From Gammaproteobacteria bacterium (GTDB taxonomy: Bacteria > Pseudomonadota > Gammaproteobacteria > Steroidobacterales > GCA-2729495), in NCBI GenBank assembly GCA_013001905.1, contig JABDLC010000015.1, positions 1 to 40,631 on the forward strand: a stretch of DNA of 40,631 nt, in the 5' to 3' direction. Under the pieces are notes generated by a model. The model was not told where the DNA came from, made no database searches, and saw only the letters and a list, made by a program, of their open reading frames with translations. The position numbers and the translations under genes were made by a program. Positions 16,468 to 25,696 of this stretch are shown here, in pieces. Numbering within the stretch: the first letter of the stretch is position 1; each line of letters opens with the position of its first letter.

Positions 16468-16845
16468 ATGACCCGTACACCTATAAATACAGACCATGCA
16501 CCGGCGGCGATCGGCCCTTATTCGCAGGCGATCCGCCACAACGACACCGTTTATATCTCGGGGCAGATTCCGCTGGACCCGGCGACGGGCGAACTCGTCA
16601 GCGGCATCGATGCGCAGATCACACAAGTGTTTGAGAATCTTAAAGCGGTGGCGGAAGCAGCGGGCTCTGATCTGAGTCAGGCTTTAAAAGTCACCGTGTT
16701 TCTGACCGACCTGGGTCACTTCGCCAGGGTCAATGAAGTCATGGAGCAGTATTTCGCCAAGCCGTACCCGGCCCGCGCCGCCATCGAGGTGGCCGGTCTG
16801 CCCAAGGGCGCCGATGTCGAAGCCGACGCTATCCTCGCTCACTGA
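16468..16845 (+). CDS. ridA: RidA, enamine/imine deaminase
   Basis: RidA hydrolyses reactive 2-aminoacrylate and related enamines made by PLP enzymes, preventing damage to cellular targets; it acts as a trimer in the cytoplasm. The 125-residue product has the whole family signature: [12 protein letters not shown] (about 11-22), [11 protein letters not shown], and the substrate-binding Arg103 in [16 protein letters not shown]. The ribosome site is weak, so translation may depend on read-through from spoT, whose stop is 30 bases away. Its 3' end overlaps recG by 32 bases. The spoT-ridA-recG order is conserved in gammaproteobacteria. Confidence 0.97.
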   Translation: MTRTPINTDHAPAAIGPYSQAIRHNDTVYISGQIPLDPATGELVSGIDAQITQVFENLKAVAEAAGSDLSQALKVTVFLTDLGHFARVNEVMEQYFAKPYPARAAIEVAGLPKGADVEADAILAH

Positions 16846-18892
16846 TCTGCGCGGGGTCGGCCCCGCACTCGCGACCAAGCTGCAACGACTGGGTGTCGAA
16901 CGCCCGGTTGATCTGCTGTTTGTGTTGCCGTTCCGTTACGAAGACCGCACCCGGATAGTGCCGCTCGGCGCATTACTGCCGGGGCAGCGTGCAGTGGTGG
17001 AGGCAGAGATTGAGCTGACCGAAGTCGCTTTTCGCGGCCGCCGCACCATGCTGTGCCGGATCGCCGACGGCACCGGTCAGCTCACGCTGCGCTTTTTCTA
17101 TTTCTCACGCGCCCAGCAGCAGGGACTGGCGCGCGGGAAACGCGTGCGATGCTACGGTGAAGTCCGCAAAGGTTCCGCCGGACTGGAGATGGTGCATCCG
17201 GAATACCGGGTGCTGCGTGCCGGTGAGAACGACCAGCTGGACGAGCACCTGACGCCGATCTACCCGACAACTGAAGGCGTCCAGCAGGGGCGCTTGCGCA
17301 GCCTGATAGCACAGGTACTCAGCAGCCCCGCGCTGATCCCGGAAGATTACCTGCCCGCCGGGCTGACCACTGCCGACGGCGCCGAATTACCGGGTCTGCA
17401 CGATGCCATCCGCTATCTGCATACACCTCCGCCCGATGCGAATCTGGCCGAGCTGGCGAGCGGCAAACACCCTGCGCAGCAACGGCTGGTCATTGAAGAG
17501 TTACTTGCCCACCACCTGAGCCTCAGCAAACTGCGGGCGCGCGCCAGCGGATTGCGGGCACGGCCGCTGACGGGCAATGACACGCTGGAGCGCCGCTTCA
17601 TTGACGGTCTCGGCTTCACGCTGACCGGCGATCAGCAAGCGAGTATCGACGAAGTTCGCGGTGACCTGACACTAAGTCACCCGATGATGCGGCTGGTGCA
17701 GGGTGATGTCGGCTGCGGCAAAACGGTAGTGGCCGCGGTAGCGGCGTTGCTGGCAGTCGGGGCCGGCAGCCAGGTGGCGGTGATGGCGCCTACCGAGCTG
17801 CTCGCAGAACAACACCGGGACAATTTTGCACGCTGGCTGCAACCACTCGGCGTCAGTGTTGCCTGGTTGTCAGGCTCGCTCAAGGCAGCGCAGCGCAGAG
17901 AAGTCTATGCCGCGATTGCCGGCGGCGAAGCAAACGTGATCGTCGGCACGCATGCACTTTTTCAGGAAGCGGTGGAATACGCGCAACTCGGTCTGGTTAT
18001 AGTGGATGAGCAACATCGCTTCGGTGTGCACCAGCGCATGAGCCTGATGGAAAAAGGCGCGGCGGGTGACTACCGCCCTCACCAGCTGGTGATGACAGCA
18101 ACGCCGATTCCACGCACGCTCGCCATGACGCTCTATGCCGATCTTGATGTCTCCGTCATACGCGAAATGCCGCCGGGGCGACAAACCGTAAAAACCGCAG
18201 CGGTATCCGATAACCGGCGTGCCGAGGTCGTCACCCGCATCCGCGAGGCGCTGAAGTCTGAGCAACGGGTGTACTGGGTGTGCCCGTTAATTGAAGAATC
18301 CGAAGCACTGGATTTTCAGGACGCTGAATCAACTCACGCGATGCTGACCGAAGCATTACCGGATGCAGCCGTGGGCCTGATCCACGGTCGCATGAAGGCC
18401 AATGAAAAAGACCGGGTCATGAAACGGTTCGCCGCCGGCGAGCTGCAGGTGCTGGTTGCAACGACAGTGATCGAGGTCGGTGTTGACGTGCCGGAAGCGA
18501 CGCTCATGGTGATAGAAAATGCGGAGCGAATGGGACTCGCGCAACTGCACCAGCTCCGCGGCAGGGTAGGCCGGGGTGACCAGCAAAGCACCTGTGTTCT
18601 GATTTACAAGGCGCCGCTTTCGAACCACGCGCGCCAGCGACTGGATGTGATGCGTGAAACCAACGACGGTTTCATCGTTGCGCAAAAAGACCTCGAACTG
18701 CGCGGCCCGGGCGAGGTTTTGGGAAAGCGGCAAACGGGACTGATGCAGATGCGCGTGGCCGATTTGTCACGCGACGCGTGGTTACTTCCGCGCGTTCAGG
18801 AGGCGGCAGCGATGCTTGAACACAGTCCGGAGCAGGCCGACGCCATCATTGCCCGCTGGATTGTTGCGGCCGACGCCTACGGCAACGTATAA
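16814..18892 (+). CDS. recG: RecG, ATP-dependent DNA helicase
   Basis: RecG remodels stalled replication forks and branch-migrates Holliday junctions. ATG at 16814 with AAGGG five bases upstream gives 692 residues, essentially the E. coli length (693); an upstream ATG would add 27 residues read from inside ridA. The N-terminus has a helix-hairpin-helix-like [20 protein letters not shown], followed by an OB-fold wedge (about residues 55-150). Helicase motifs: I GDVGCGKT (Lys303), II DEQH (398-401), [12 protein letters not shown], and [11 protein letters not shown]. It overlaps ridA by 32 bases, so the two are translationally linked, and ends seven bases before ubiC. Confidence 0.98.
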   Translation: MSKPTLSSLTDLRGVGPALATKLQRLGVERPVDLLFVLPFRYEDRTRIVPLGALLPGQRAVVEAEIELTEVAFRGRRTMLCRIADGTGQLTLRFFYFSRAQQQGLARGKRVRCYGEVRKGSAGLEMVHPEYRVLRAGENDQLDEHLTPIYPTTEGVQQGRLRSLIAQVLSSPALIPEDYLPAGLTTADGAELPGLHDAIRYLHTPPPDANLAELASGKHPAQQRLVIEELLAHHLSLSKLRARASGLRARPLTGNDTLERRFIDGLGFTLTGDQQASIDEVRGDLTLSHPMMRLVQGDVGCGKTVVAAVAALLAVGAGSQVAVMAPTELLAEQHRDNFARWLQPLGVSVAWLSGSLKAAQRREVYAAIAGGEANVIVGTHALFQEAVEYAQLGLVIVDEQHRFGVHQRMSLMEKGAAGDYRPHQLVMTATPIPRTLAMTLYADLDVSVIREMPPGRQTVKTAAVSDNRRAEVVTRIREALKSEQRVYWVCPLIEESEALDFQDAESTHAMLTEALPDAAVGLIHGRMKANEKDRVMKRFAAGELQVLVATTVIEVGVDVPEATLMVIENAERMGLAQLHQLRGRVGRGDQQSTCVLIYKAPLSNHARQRLDVMRETNDGFIVAQKDLELRGPGEVLGKRQTGLMQMRVADLSRDAWLLPRVQEAAAMLEHSPEQADAIIARWIVAADAYGNV

Positions 18893-18899
18893 AACGCAC

Positions 18900-19424
18900 A
18901 TGGCAGCCTCCGGACAACAACTCAGCGACACCGGCAACCGGTTTGCGAGCCGGTGGCTGGCTGAGCCCCGCTGCGCTGAACTGACGCCCGACACGTTAAT
19001 TGCCAGCTGGCTTACAGAAACCGGCTTGCTCACGCGGCGACTACGCACGTTGTGCGGAGATGACTTCAATATGCAAGTCCTGCGCAACGCGGAGGGCGAC
19101 GACGTTATCGGTCTGCACCGCGAAGTGTTGCTGTGCTGCGGGCCCGCACCCTGTATCTATGCGGTCACGGATGTGCCCGCGGCGACGCTGAGAGAACACG
19201 ACTGGCTGGCGCAGCTGGGCGATGAACCACTCGGCGAAACCCTGCAATCGCGCGCCGATGTAACCCGGAGCAGTTTCAGCTACGCATTGCTGCAACCCGA
19301 GTCGCTGCCGGCCGCGGCGAAGGCAACGACGCCGGCCTGGGCACGCCGTTCAGCATTTCAAATCGGCGCGGCAACGCTGAGCGTCACCGAAGTGTTTCTC
19401 GCGGCACTGAACGATTGCGGATAA
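18900..19424 (+). CDS. ubiC: Chorismate pyruvate-lyase
   Basis: UbiC converts chorismate to 4-hydroxybenzoate and pyruvate, the first committed step of ubiquinone synthesis in the cytosol. The 174-residue product is slightly longer than the E. coli enzyme (165). Family features are WLTETGLLTRRLRTL (about 37-51), VLLCCGPAPCIYAVTDVP with the REV preceding it, LGDEPLGETL and a C-terminal VTEVFLAAL with the catalytic Glu. ATG at 18900 is seven bases after the recG stop; the ribosome site is poor. The next gene uses its product, which supports the call. Confidence 0.93.
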   Translation: MAASGQQLSDTGNRFASRWLAEPRCAELTPDTLIASWLTETGLLTRRLRTLCGDDFNMQVLRNAEGDDVIGLHREVLLCCGPAPCIYAVTDVPAATLREHDWLAQLGDEPLGETLQSRADVTRSSFSYALLQPESLPAAAKATTPAWARRSAFQIGAATLSVTEVFLAALNDCG

Positions 19425-19434
19425 CCTGACCGGT

Positions 19435-20343
19435 ATGACCCCACCCACAGGGCAGCACGGTTTCTTAGCGGAACTTCGCGCGCAACTGCATCACTACGGT
19501 CGACTGATGCGCGTCGATCGCCCGATCGGCATCTGGTTATTGCTCTGGCCGACCCTCTGGGCGCTGTGGCTGTCAGCTGACGGCACGCCTGACCCGTGGA
19601 TCTTTACTGTCTTCGTGCTGGGCGCACTGGTAATGCGCAGTGCCGGCTGCGTGATCAACGATCTGGCCGATCGCAATCTGGACGGTCGCGTAGCGCGCAC
19701 GCGTGACCGGCCGCTGGTGACGGGCGACGTCGCACCGGCGGAAGCGCTGGCTTTGTTTGTCGCGCTCTCGATGATCGCCATTGGTCTGGTGCTGACGCTG
19801 GACCGCCTCACCCAGATGCTGGCGGTCGGTGCCGCGGCACTGACGGTGCTGTACCCGTTTTGCAAACGATTTCTTGCGGCACCACAACTGGTACTCGGCA
19901 TCGCGTTCGCCTGGGCTGTGCCGATGGCCTTCGCTGCGCACACCGGCTACATACCCCGGCTGGCCTGGTTGCTGGCTCTGGCCGTCGTGGTCTGGGCGAT
20001 CGCCTACGACACCATGTATGCGATGGCAGACCGGCAGGATGACCTGAAGGCCGGCATTCGTTCTACCGCAATACTGTTTGGCCAGGCCGATGTGTTTGTC
20101 ATTGCGGTGCTGCAACTGGTCTTTTTGTTTGCGCTGTTGCTGGTTGGCGAAGTCGCACGACTGGGCATGTGGTACCGGCTGAGCCTGCTGATCAGCGCAC
20201 TGTTTATGCTGTATCAGTTCACGCTCATACGCACGCGTAAACCCGATGCGTGCTTTCGCGCGTTCCGGAACAACCGGCATATCGGTGCAACCGTGTTTGC
20301 CGGCATTATTCTGAGTTACACCTTCGACCCGTTGAGCGCCTGA
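19435..20343 (+). CDS. ubiA: 4-hydroxybenzoate polyprenyltransferase
   Basis: UbiA attaches the polyprenyl tail to 4-hydroxybenzoate in the inner membrane, the second step of ubiquinone synthesis. The 302-residue protein has about nine hydrophobic helices and both Asp-rich Mg-diphosphate motifs: NDLADRNLD (75-83) and YDTMYAMADRQDD (191-203). The N-terminal YGRLMRVDRPIGIWLLLWP is typical. It starts 11 bases after ubiC, forming a two-gene ubiquinone unit. Its 3' end overlaps the convergent comF by 28 bases. Confidence 0.97.
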   Translation: MTPPTGQHGFLAELRAQLHHYGRLMRVDRPIGIWLLLWPTLWALWLSADGTPDPWIFTVFVLGALVMRSAGCVINDLADRNLDGRVARTRDRPLVTGDVAPAEALALFVALSMIAIGLVLTLDRLTQMLAVGAAALTVLYPFCKRFLAAPQLVLGIAFAWAVPMAFAAHTGYIPRLAWLLALAVVVWAIAYDTMYAMADRQDDLKAGIRSTAILFGQADVFVIAVLQLVFLFALLLVGEVARLGMWYRLSLLISALFMLYQFTLIRTRKPDACFRAFRNNRHIGATVFAGIILSYTFDPLSA

Positions 20344-21056
20344 ACGCCTGTAGAGTAAAGGAGCGCCCGGGCAGCCACCCAGCACGTCACCGACTCCGCC
20401 CCTGCCGCCAGCAACGCGCGGGTACAGTCGCGCAATGTCGCGCCCGTGGTGATCACATCATCAACAATCGCAACGTGTGCACCTGCGACCGGGTTGTGCG
20501 CCACGAATGTACCCGCCAGATTTTGCAGCCGGCCGCCCCGGCCAAGCCCGGTCTGCGAATCGGCATGACGAACACGGCTCAGGCAATGAGTGACGACAGG
20601 TAGTCGCAATTCATAACCGACCACACGTGCGATAAGCGCCGCCTGGTTGTAACCGCGTGTGCGCAGTCGGCGGCGATGCAAAGGGACGGGCAGCAAACAG
20701 TCGGGCAACCGATCTTGCAGCGGCAGTTCCTGCAGACGGATCGCCAGTAGTTCACCTAACAACCGCCCGTAGACACGTTGCCGATGGTATTTGAGCGCCG
20801 TCACCATGCCGTCTACCGGTGGCCGGTAGGCGAGCGCGGCGCGGCCGCTGACTCCCGGCCCGCTCAATCGGCTGAGGGACTCATCCAGCCAGGGCAGTGC
20901 ATCCAGGCATGCCGGGCACAGCTCAATCCCGGCGCCCGCATCACCGCACCGCACGCAAACCCAGGGCAGGACAGGGGTCAGAACCCTGTCAACCAACTCG
21001 CTCGCCAAAAGTTGACAGCGCCGCGCCACGTCCCGATACTTGCCGCCAATCTGCAT
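20316..21056 (-). CDS. comF: ComF family phosphoribosyltransferase-like protein
   Basis: The 246-residue product has a zinc-finger-like start (Cys34, Cys37, Cys47, Cys50), then [18 protein letters not shown] and a C-terminal PRPP-binding loop [13 protein letters not shown]. This is the ComF/GntX layout. The family is linked to DNA uptake and to growth on DNA as a nutrient, and ComF is needed for natural transformation in several bacteria; its reaction is not established. I chose ATG at 21056; a much longer reading to 21293 would run through the bioB start region and is not ComF-like. Divergence from bioB is common in gammaproteobacteria. Its first 15 codons contain the bioB promoter. Confidence 0.9.
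   Translation of the reverse strand: MQIGGKYRDVARRCQLLASELVDRVLTPVLPWVCVRCGDAGAGIELCPACLDALPWLDESLSRLSGPGVSGRAALAYRPPVDGMVTALKYHRQRVYGRLLGELLAIRLQELPLQDRLPDCLLPVPLHRRRLRTRGYNQAALIARVVGYELRLPVVTHCLSRVRHADSQTGLGRGGRLQNLAGTFVAHNPVAGAHVAIVDDVITTGATLRDCTRALLAAGAESVTCWVAARALLYSTGVQALNGSKV
21012..21040 (+). promoter_or_regulatory. Promoter of bioBC, inside the 5' end of comF
   Basis: TTGACA (21012-21017, perfect -35) is followed after exactly 17 bases by GATACT (21035-21040, 4 of 6). Transcription would start near 21047, 83 bases before bioB. Both boxes lie within the opposite-strand comF coding region. I saw no BirA operator (the TTGTAAAC-type palindrome) around it. Confidence 0.65.
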
Positions 21057-21129
21057 GGTTCTGCACGATATCGGCTGCGAACTGCAGCGATCAAGCGGCG
21101 AAACTGTCGGCAACTCAGAGAAAGAGCGC

Positions 21130-22185
21130 ATGGACGGAACACAGCAATCTTTGCAGCAGGGTCGCAACGACATCCCTGCACAACAAACAGGCCCGGACCT
21201 CGAATCCCTGGCGCAGGGCACCGTTCGCACCGACTGGACCGTTGCGGAAGTCCGCGCTTTGTTTGAGTTGCCCTTTAACGATCTGCTGCACACGGCGCAG
21301 CGGGCTCACCGCCAGCACTTTGATCCCAATGCGATACAGATCAGCACCCTGTTAAGTGTCAAAACGGGTGGCTGCCCTGAAGACTGCAGCTACTGCCCGC
21401 AAAGCGTTCGCTATGAAACGAACGTTAACAACGACCCGTTGATGGAGCTGGATGAGGTGGTCGCGCAGGCGTCGCTCGCCAAAGCCAAAGGCGCGACGCG
21501 CTTTTGTATGGGCGCCGCGTGGCGCTCACCGAAACCGAAACAGATCGAGCAGATTAACGAGATGGTCAGGGCCGTGGCCGATCTTGGCATGGAAACCTGC
21601 GCGACGCTCGGCATGCTGAAACCGGAACAAGCCGAACAATTGAAAGAAGCAGGTCTCGATTATTACAACCACAACCTCGACACCTCCGAACGACACTACA
21701 AAAAAATCATCACGACCCGCACTTATCAGCATCGACTGGATACGCTGGAGGCCGTGCGTGACGCAGGGCTTAAAGTCTGCTGTGGCGGCATTGTGGGCAT
21801 GGGTGAAGAAGCGATTGACCGGGCTGAACTGCTGCACACGCTGGCCACCATGGTCGAACATCCCGGCAGTGTGCCGATCAATCAGCTGGTGCAGGTCGAA
21901 GGCACGCCGCTTGACGGCACCGAAGCCTTCGATGCGCTCGACTTCGTACGGATGATTGCGGTCGCGCGCATCCTGATGCCCGCTTCGCATGTGCGACTGT
22001 CGGCCGGACGTGAAGACATGAGCGACGCAACTCAGGCGCTGTGTTTTCTGGCCGGCGCCAATTCGATCTTTTACGGTGAGAAACTGCTGACGACCGCCAA
22101 TCCCGCTGCGGACAAGGATCGCGCGCTGATGGGCAAGCTCGGCATTCAGCCCGAGCCATGCACGAAATCGACCAGCAGCAGCTGA
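21130..22185 (+). CDS. bioB: Biotin synthase
   Basis: BioB inserts sulfur into dethiobiotin, the last step of biotin synthesis, using a radical SAM 4Fe-4S cluster and a sacrificial 2Fe-2S cluster. The 351-residue product has Cys82, Cys86 and Cys89 in [13 protein letters not shown], then [17 protein letters not shown] and [12 protein letters not shown] with the family Cys and Asn residues, and [11 protein letters not shown] with the 2Fe-2S Arg ligand. ATG at 21130 follows an AGAGAAAGAG site; an upstream ATG at 21040 would be at the promoter and is rejected. The 28-base overlap with bioC indicates coupled translation. bioF, bioH, bioA and bioD are not in the window. Confidence 0.98.
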   Translation: MDGTQQSLQQGRNDIPAQQTGPDLESLAQGTVRTDWTVAEVRALFELPFNDLLHTAQRAHRQHFDPNAIQISTLLSVKTGGCPEDCSYCPQSVRYETNVNNDPLMELDEVVAQASLAKAKGATRFCMGAAWRSPKPKQIEQINEMVRAVADLGMETCATLGMLKPEQAEQLKEAGLDYYNHNLDTSERHYKKIITTRTYQHRLDTLEAVRDAGLKVCCGGIVGMGEEAIDRAELLHTLATMVEHPGSVPINQLVQVEGTPLDGTEAFDALDFVRMIAVARILMPASHVRLSAGREDMSDATQALCFLAGANSIFYGEKLLTTANPAADKDRALMGKLGIQPEPCTKSTSSS

Positions 22186-23021
22186 GGCGCGCCAACGATC
22201 GCATTGCCGCCGGTTTCGACGCTGCGGATTTTTTCTGCGCCGAGGTGCGCGGGCGCCTGCTCGAACGACTGCAACTGATGACGCTTGAGCCCGGCGTAAT
22301 TCTTGATCTGGGCGCAGGCACCGGCGCCGTCACGCGCGAGTTGCAGCGCCTCTATCCCGACGCAGCATGCATCGCACTCGACTGGTCGCCAGCCATGCTG
22401 CGCGAGGCACCGGCCGACACCGCTCATCGCATCTGCGCTGACGGTCATCACTTGCCGCTGGCTGACGACAGCGTCGATATCGTGGTCTCCAACATGATGC
22501 TGCCGGGCTGCAACGATCCGCAACGGATATTCAGCGAGGCGCAGCGCGTGCTGCGGTCGCCCGGACTGTTTCTGTTCAACACGCTCGGGCCGGACACGTT
22601 ACGCACACTGCAACGGGCATGGTCAAAGGTTGACGACGCCCCGCACGTGCACGTGTTCGCAGACATGCACAACGTGGGCGATGCGCTGGTGCAGGCGGGT
22701 TTTCGCGAACCGGTCATGGATGTCGAACATGTGCGCATCAACTACCGCGACCTGAATCGCCTGTTTGCTGATCTGCGCGCCGTGGGCGCCACTAACCGCT
22801 TACAGAACCGTCGCCGCGGGCTGACCACACCACGCCTGTGGCAACGCATGCTCGCCGCCGCTGATCAGCTGCGCAATGAAGACGGCAAATTCCCTGTGCT
22901 GGCAGAACTGGTCACGGGGCAGGCGTGGACCGGCGCGCCGGCAGCCGGCGTGCAGATGTCAGACGGCGAAGCGCACTTTCCGGTGTCACGGCTGCGGGGC
23001 AACCGGATGGGGTTCGATTAA
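22158..23021 (+). CDS. bioC: Malonyl-ACP O-methyltransferase BioC
   Basis: BioC methylates malonyl-ACP so that fatty-acid synthase can build the pimeloyl chain for biotin. The 287-residue protein has the SAM-binding motif [13 protein letters not shown] (47-59), the acidic residue in [12 protein letters not shown], and the BioC-specific [35 protein letters not shown] is also typical. It begins inside the 3' end of bioB and shares its promoter. Its 3' end overlaps the opposite-strand DUF2909 gene by 36 bases. Confidence 0.95.
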   Translation: MHEIDQQQLRRANDRIAAGFDAADFFCAEVRGRLLERLQLMTLEPGVILDLGAGTGAVTRELQRLYPDAACIALDWSPAMLREAPADTAHRICADGHHLPLADDSVDIVVSNMMLPGCNDPQRIFSEAQRVLRSPGLFLFNTLGPDTLRTLQRAWSKVDDAPHVHVFADMHNVGDALVQAGFREPVMDVEHVRINYRDLNRLFADLRAVGATNRLQNRRRGLTTPRLWQRMLAAADQLRNEDGKFPVLAELVTGQAWTGAPAAGVQMSDGEAHFPVSRLRGNRMGFD

Positions 23022-23201
23022 CCCGAAATACCAGCTGACAAACAACAAAATGAACAGCGCGACCGACAGCGAAATACGCACGGTCAGCGAATTCACCATG
23101 CGCTTGGACTTACCTTCGTCCTTCAGCATGTAATACAGGCTCGAGCCCAGACTCGCGACAATAGCCACAAAAATGGCAACGATCAGATACTTAATAATCA
23201 T
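22986..23201 (-). CDS. DUF2909 twin-transmembrane protein of the cytochrome oxidase cluster
   Basis: The 71-residue product has two hydrophobic helices, about residues 4-24 (YLIVAIFVAIVASLGSSLYY) and 46-62, joined by a charged loop LKDEGKSKRM. It is the small membrane protein found just before SURF1, on the opposite strand, in the aa3-oxidase clusters of Pseudomonas and relatives. A role in oxidase assembly or stability is inferred only from this context. ATG at 23201 is 12 bases from the divergent SURF1 start, so the two ribosome sites share almost the same DNA. A longer reading to 23471 runs antisense through surf1 and is not supported. Confidence 0.8.
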   Translation of the reverse strand: MIIKYLIVAIFVAIVASLGSSLYYMLKDEGKSKRMVNSLTVRISLSVALFILLFVSWYFGLIEPHPVAPQP

Positions 23202-23213
23202 GAGGCAGTACCC

Positions 23214-24014
23214 GTGAGCAGAGGCAGGCAACCGTACAGCGAGGATGCGGCCCGGGCAAGCGGGGATCGCGCCGATGACAGTGCGCCGGGCACAGACCTG
23301 CGGCGCCCGGTCATTGCCACCGTGACGCTGCTGCTGATGCTCGGGGCATTTTTCGCGGCAGGCATCTGGCAACTGGATCGCGCCGTTGAGAAAGAGGCGA
23401 TACTCGAACGCTTCAGCAACGCGGCGGACGGCAATCTGATTACTGAAATCGTGCCGGACGAAGCAGCGCAAGCACTGCGTTTTCGGCAGGTGCGGCTTAC
23501 CGGCCGTTATCAGCCCGACCGGCAGATACTGCTGGACAACATGACCGCCGCCGGCCGCAGCGGCTACCAGGTACTCACCCCGTTCGTGACCGGGCAGGGA
23601 ACGGTATTAATCAATCGCGGCTGGGTTCCCGCAGACCCGGATCGTGCGGTGCTGCCGGCTGTGCCCGTGGACGATGACATGCGCACTGTGGTCGCGCGCG
23701 TCAATGACCTGCCTGCACCCGGTCTGCGCCTCGCGCAACCGCAGACCAGCACCAACACCTGGCCGCGTCGCTTATTGTTCCCGACCGCCGCAGAATTATC
23801 CGCGGTACTTGGCGTAGAATTGCCCGCCTACCAGCTGCAACTCGATGCGCAACAAGCCGATGGCTATCTGCGTGACTGGCAGGCGGTGAGCTCCGGCCCG
23901 GAAAAGCACCTGGGGTATGCATTCCAGTGGTTTTCGTTCGCGCTGATCGCGGTCATCGTTTACGCGGTACTGATGATTCAGTGGCTGCGCGCGCGACGCG
24001 CGGCCGGCAATTGA
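23214..24014 (+). CDS. SURF1 family cytochrome oxidase assembly protein
   Basis: SURF1 (Shy1) is an inner-membrane chaperone for heme a insertion into cytochrome oxidase subunit I. The 266-residue protein has the N-terminal helix (about 36-56) ending FFAAGIWQLDRA, the central RQVRLTGRY..RQILLDN and VLINRGWVPAD motifs, and a C-terminal helix YAFQWFSFALIAVIVYAVL. Both ends match the family. The start is GTG at 23214, eight bases after a GAGG site. The N-terminus is about 20 residues longer than usual and rich in charged residues. The next genes, SCO-like and ctaA, are the standard partners. Confidence 0.93.
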   Translation: MSRGRQPYSEDAARASGDRADDSAPGTDLRRPVIATVTLLLMLGAFFAAGIWQLDRAVEKEAILERFSNAADGNLITEIVPDEAAQALRFRQVRLTGRYQPDRQILLDNMTAAGRSGYQVLTPFVTGQGTVLINRGWVPADPDRAVLPAVPVDDDMRTVVARVNDLPAPGLRLAQPQTSTNTWPRRLLFPTAAELSAVLGVELPAYQLQLDAQQADGYLRDWQAVSSGPEKHLGYAFQWFSFALIAVIVYAVLMIQWLRARRAAGN

Positions 24015-24071
24015 GCACATTATTTTTCCTGTAGACAAACCCCATCCAACACGATCGATGCAACACGACTT

Positions 24072-24638
24072 ATGAATAACCAAACCCGGGGACGGCTGAT
24101 TCTGCTAGGTATCGCGGCCGCGTTTGCCCTGCCGATTGCTACCGCCATGTTCTTCTATTTTTCAGATAACGGCTGGCGACCGGGTGAATACACCCAGCGC
24201 GGCGTGCTGATTACCCCGCCCCGCACCTTATCTGACACAGCGCTGACAGACGCACAGCCGGCGCCGCAGTTTCGCGAGGTCTGGTCGCTCGTGGTGCCGG
24301 CGGGCCGTAACTGCGATGACGTCTGTGCCGATGCGCTCGACAAAATACGTCAGACGCGACGCTGGCTCGGGCCAAAGATCACGCGGATGCAGACGGTATT
24401 TTTACCGACGGACAGCGCCGCGCTGACACCGGAACTCGCGGCCAGACACCCGCAGCTGATTACACCCGGTGACAGCGCACGCGCCGAGGCACGCCCGGTC
24501 ATTGGTGACTACACGAACGGCGACATCTTTCTGGTAGACCCTTTCGGCAACGTCATGATGTTGTACCCTGCTGGCACGGACATGGGAGACATCCGCAAGG
24601 ACCTCGGGCACCTGCTGAAATTGTCTACCATAGGCTGA
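24072..24638 (+). CDS. SCO1/thioredoxin-like protein of the oxidase assembly cluster
   Basis: The 188-residue protein has one N-terminal membrane anchor (about 9-29) and a periplasmic domain. CDDVC (81-85) is the CxxxC copper or thiol motif of SCO proteins. The C-terminal VDPFGNVMMLYPAG resembles the SCO region after the active site, but the His that completes the SCO copper site is not evident there. It may therefore act as a thiol reductant rather than a copper donor. It occupies the position of the hypothetical gene between SURF1 and ctaA in Pseudomonas. ATG at 24072 has no obvious ribosome site; it starts 57 bases after surf1. Confidence 0.8.
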   Translation: MNNQTRGRLILLGIAAAFALPIATAMFFYFSDNGWRPGEYTQRGVLITPPRTLSDTALTDAQPAPQFREVWSLVVPAGRNCDDVCADALDKIRQTRRWLGPKITRMQTVFLPTDSAALTPELAARHPQLITPGDSARAEARPVIGDYTNGDIFLVDPFGNVMMLYPAGTDMGDIRKDLGHLLKLSTIG

Positions 24639-24683
24639 CGCAGGCACCCACAGCGCGGGCAATAAGAACAACGAGGCAGCGCG

Positions 24684-25679
24684 ATGATCTGGTACAAACG
24701 CTTACTCTGGCTGGCAACGGCACTCACACTGATCGTGGTAGTGCTGGGCGCCTATGTGCGACTCAGCGACGCAGGTCTGGGCTGCCCCGACTGGCCGGGT
24801 TGCTACGGCGAACTGATTCCCACCGGTATCGAAGACGGCGACCAGCGCGGCGACGATTACCCGACGCGCCCTGTGGTCGAGACCGGCAAAGCCTGGAAAG
24901 AAATGATCCACCGCTATGTCGCCACGACGCTGGGCTTTTGCATCGTCCTGATCGCCTTGCTGGCTTGGCGTAACCGGCATGAACCCGGGCAACCGGTGGT
25001 GCTCCCCGCGGTCACACTCGGCGTCGTGATCTTTCAGGGCCTGCTCGGGATGTGGACGGTCACGCTGTTACTCAAACCCGTGATTGTGATGGGCCATCTG
25101 CTCGGGGGCCTCACCACGCTGGGATTATTGTTCTGGTTACTACTCGACGATGCGCGACGCGAAAAATTTGCCGGCGTCGCGTCTAAATTAGCGTGGCCTG
25201 CAGCAGTTGCTCTCGTGGTGCTCGTCATACAAATTGCGCTCGGCGGCTGGACCAGCTCGAACTACGCCATCTGGGGCTGCCCGGAAGTACCGACGTGCAA
25301 TGGCCAGTGGTGGCCGGAGAACGCCGACTTCAATGAAGGCTTCATCATGTGGCGCGGTATCGGTATCGACTACGAGTTCGGTGTGCTGGAAGCACCGGCG
25401 CGCGTTGCGATCGCGTTCGTGCATCGTCTCGGCGCGATTACAACGACACTGGTTTTGCTGGCTGTCACAACCTTCTACTGGCGCCGTCACCCGCATAACA
25501 CGCCACTGCGTACGGCATGCGCTGCCATCTGGGCCGCACTGGCCATGCAGGTCACGATCGGCATCTCTATCTTTCTGGTCGATGGCCATTTGCCGGTGGC
25601 GGCCGCGCACAACGGTGTCGCAGCCGTGTTGTTGCTGACGGTGATCAATCTGAATCATCTGGCCGCCCGTGCCCGTTAG
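24684..25679 (+). CDS. ctaA: Heme A synthase (CtaA/COX15)
   Basis: CtaA oxidises the methyl group of heme O to give heme A for aa3-type oxidases. The 331-residue membrane protein has about eight helices in two halves with the four His ligands: His76 (EMIHRYV), His138 (MGHLLGG), His247 (FVHRLGA) and His309 (AAHNGVA). The periplasmic Cys motif GLGCPDWPGCYGE after helix 1 and its partner GCPEVPTCNGQWWPE are also present. ATG at 24684 has GAGG seven bases upstream. Heme O synthase (ctaB) usually follows but is not here. Confidence 0.96.
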   Translation: MIWYKRLLWLATALTLIVVVLGAYVRLSDAGLGCPDWPGCYGELIPTGIEDGDQRGDDYPTRPVVETGKAWKEMIHRYVATTLGFCIVLIALLAWRNRHEPGQPVVLPAVTLGVVIFQGLLGMWTVTLLLKPVIVMGHLLGGLTTLGLLFWLLLDDARREKFAGVASKLAWPAAVALVVLVIQIALGGWTSSNYAIWGCPEVPTCNGQWWPENADFNEGFIMWRGIGIDYEFGVLEAPARVAIAFVHRLGAITTTLVLLAVTTFYWRRHPHNTPLRTACAAIWAALAMQVTIGISIFLVDGHLPVAAAHNGVAAVLLLTVINLNHLAARAR

Positions 25680-25696
25680 CCGTTTTTAAGCGTTCC

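Noticed and set aside
19573-20385. Antisense 270-codon frame over ubiA
   Set aside because: Shadow of UbiA, whose two Asp-rich motifs are intact.
21057-21129. BirA operator upstream of bioB
   Set aside because: No TTGTAAAC-type inverted repeat is present.
21057-21293. N-terminal extension of ComF to 21293
   Set aside because: It would cross the bioB start and has no ComF-like sequence; ATG 21056 gives a normal-length protein.
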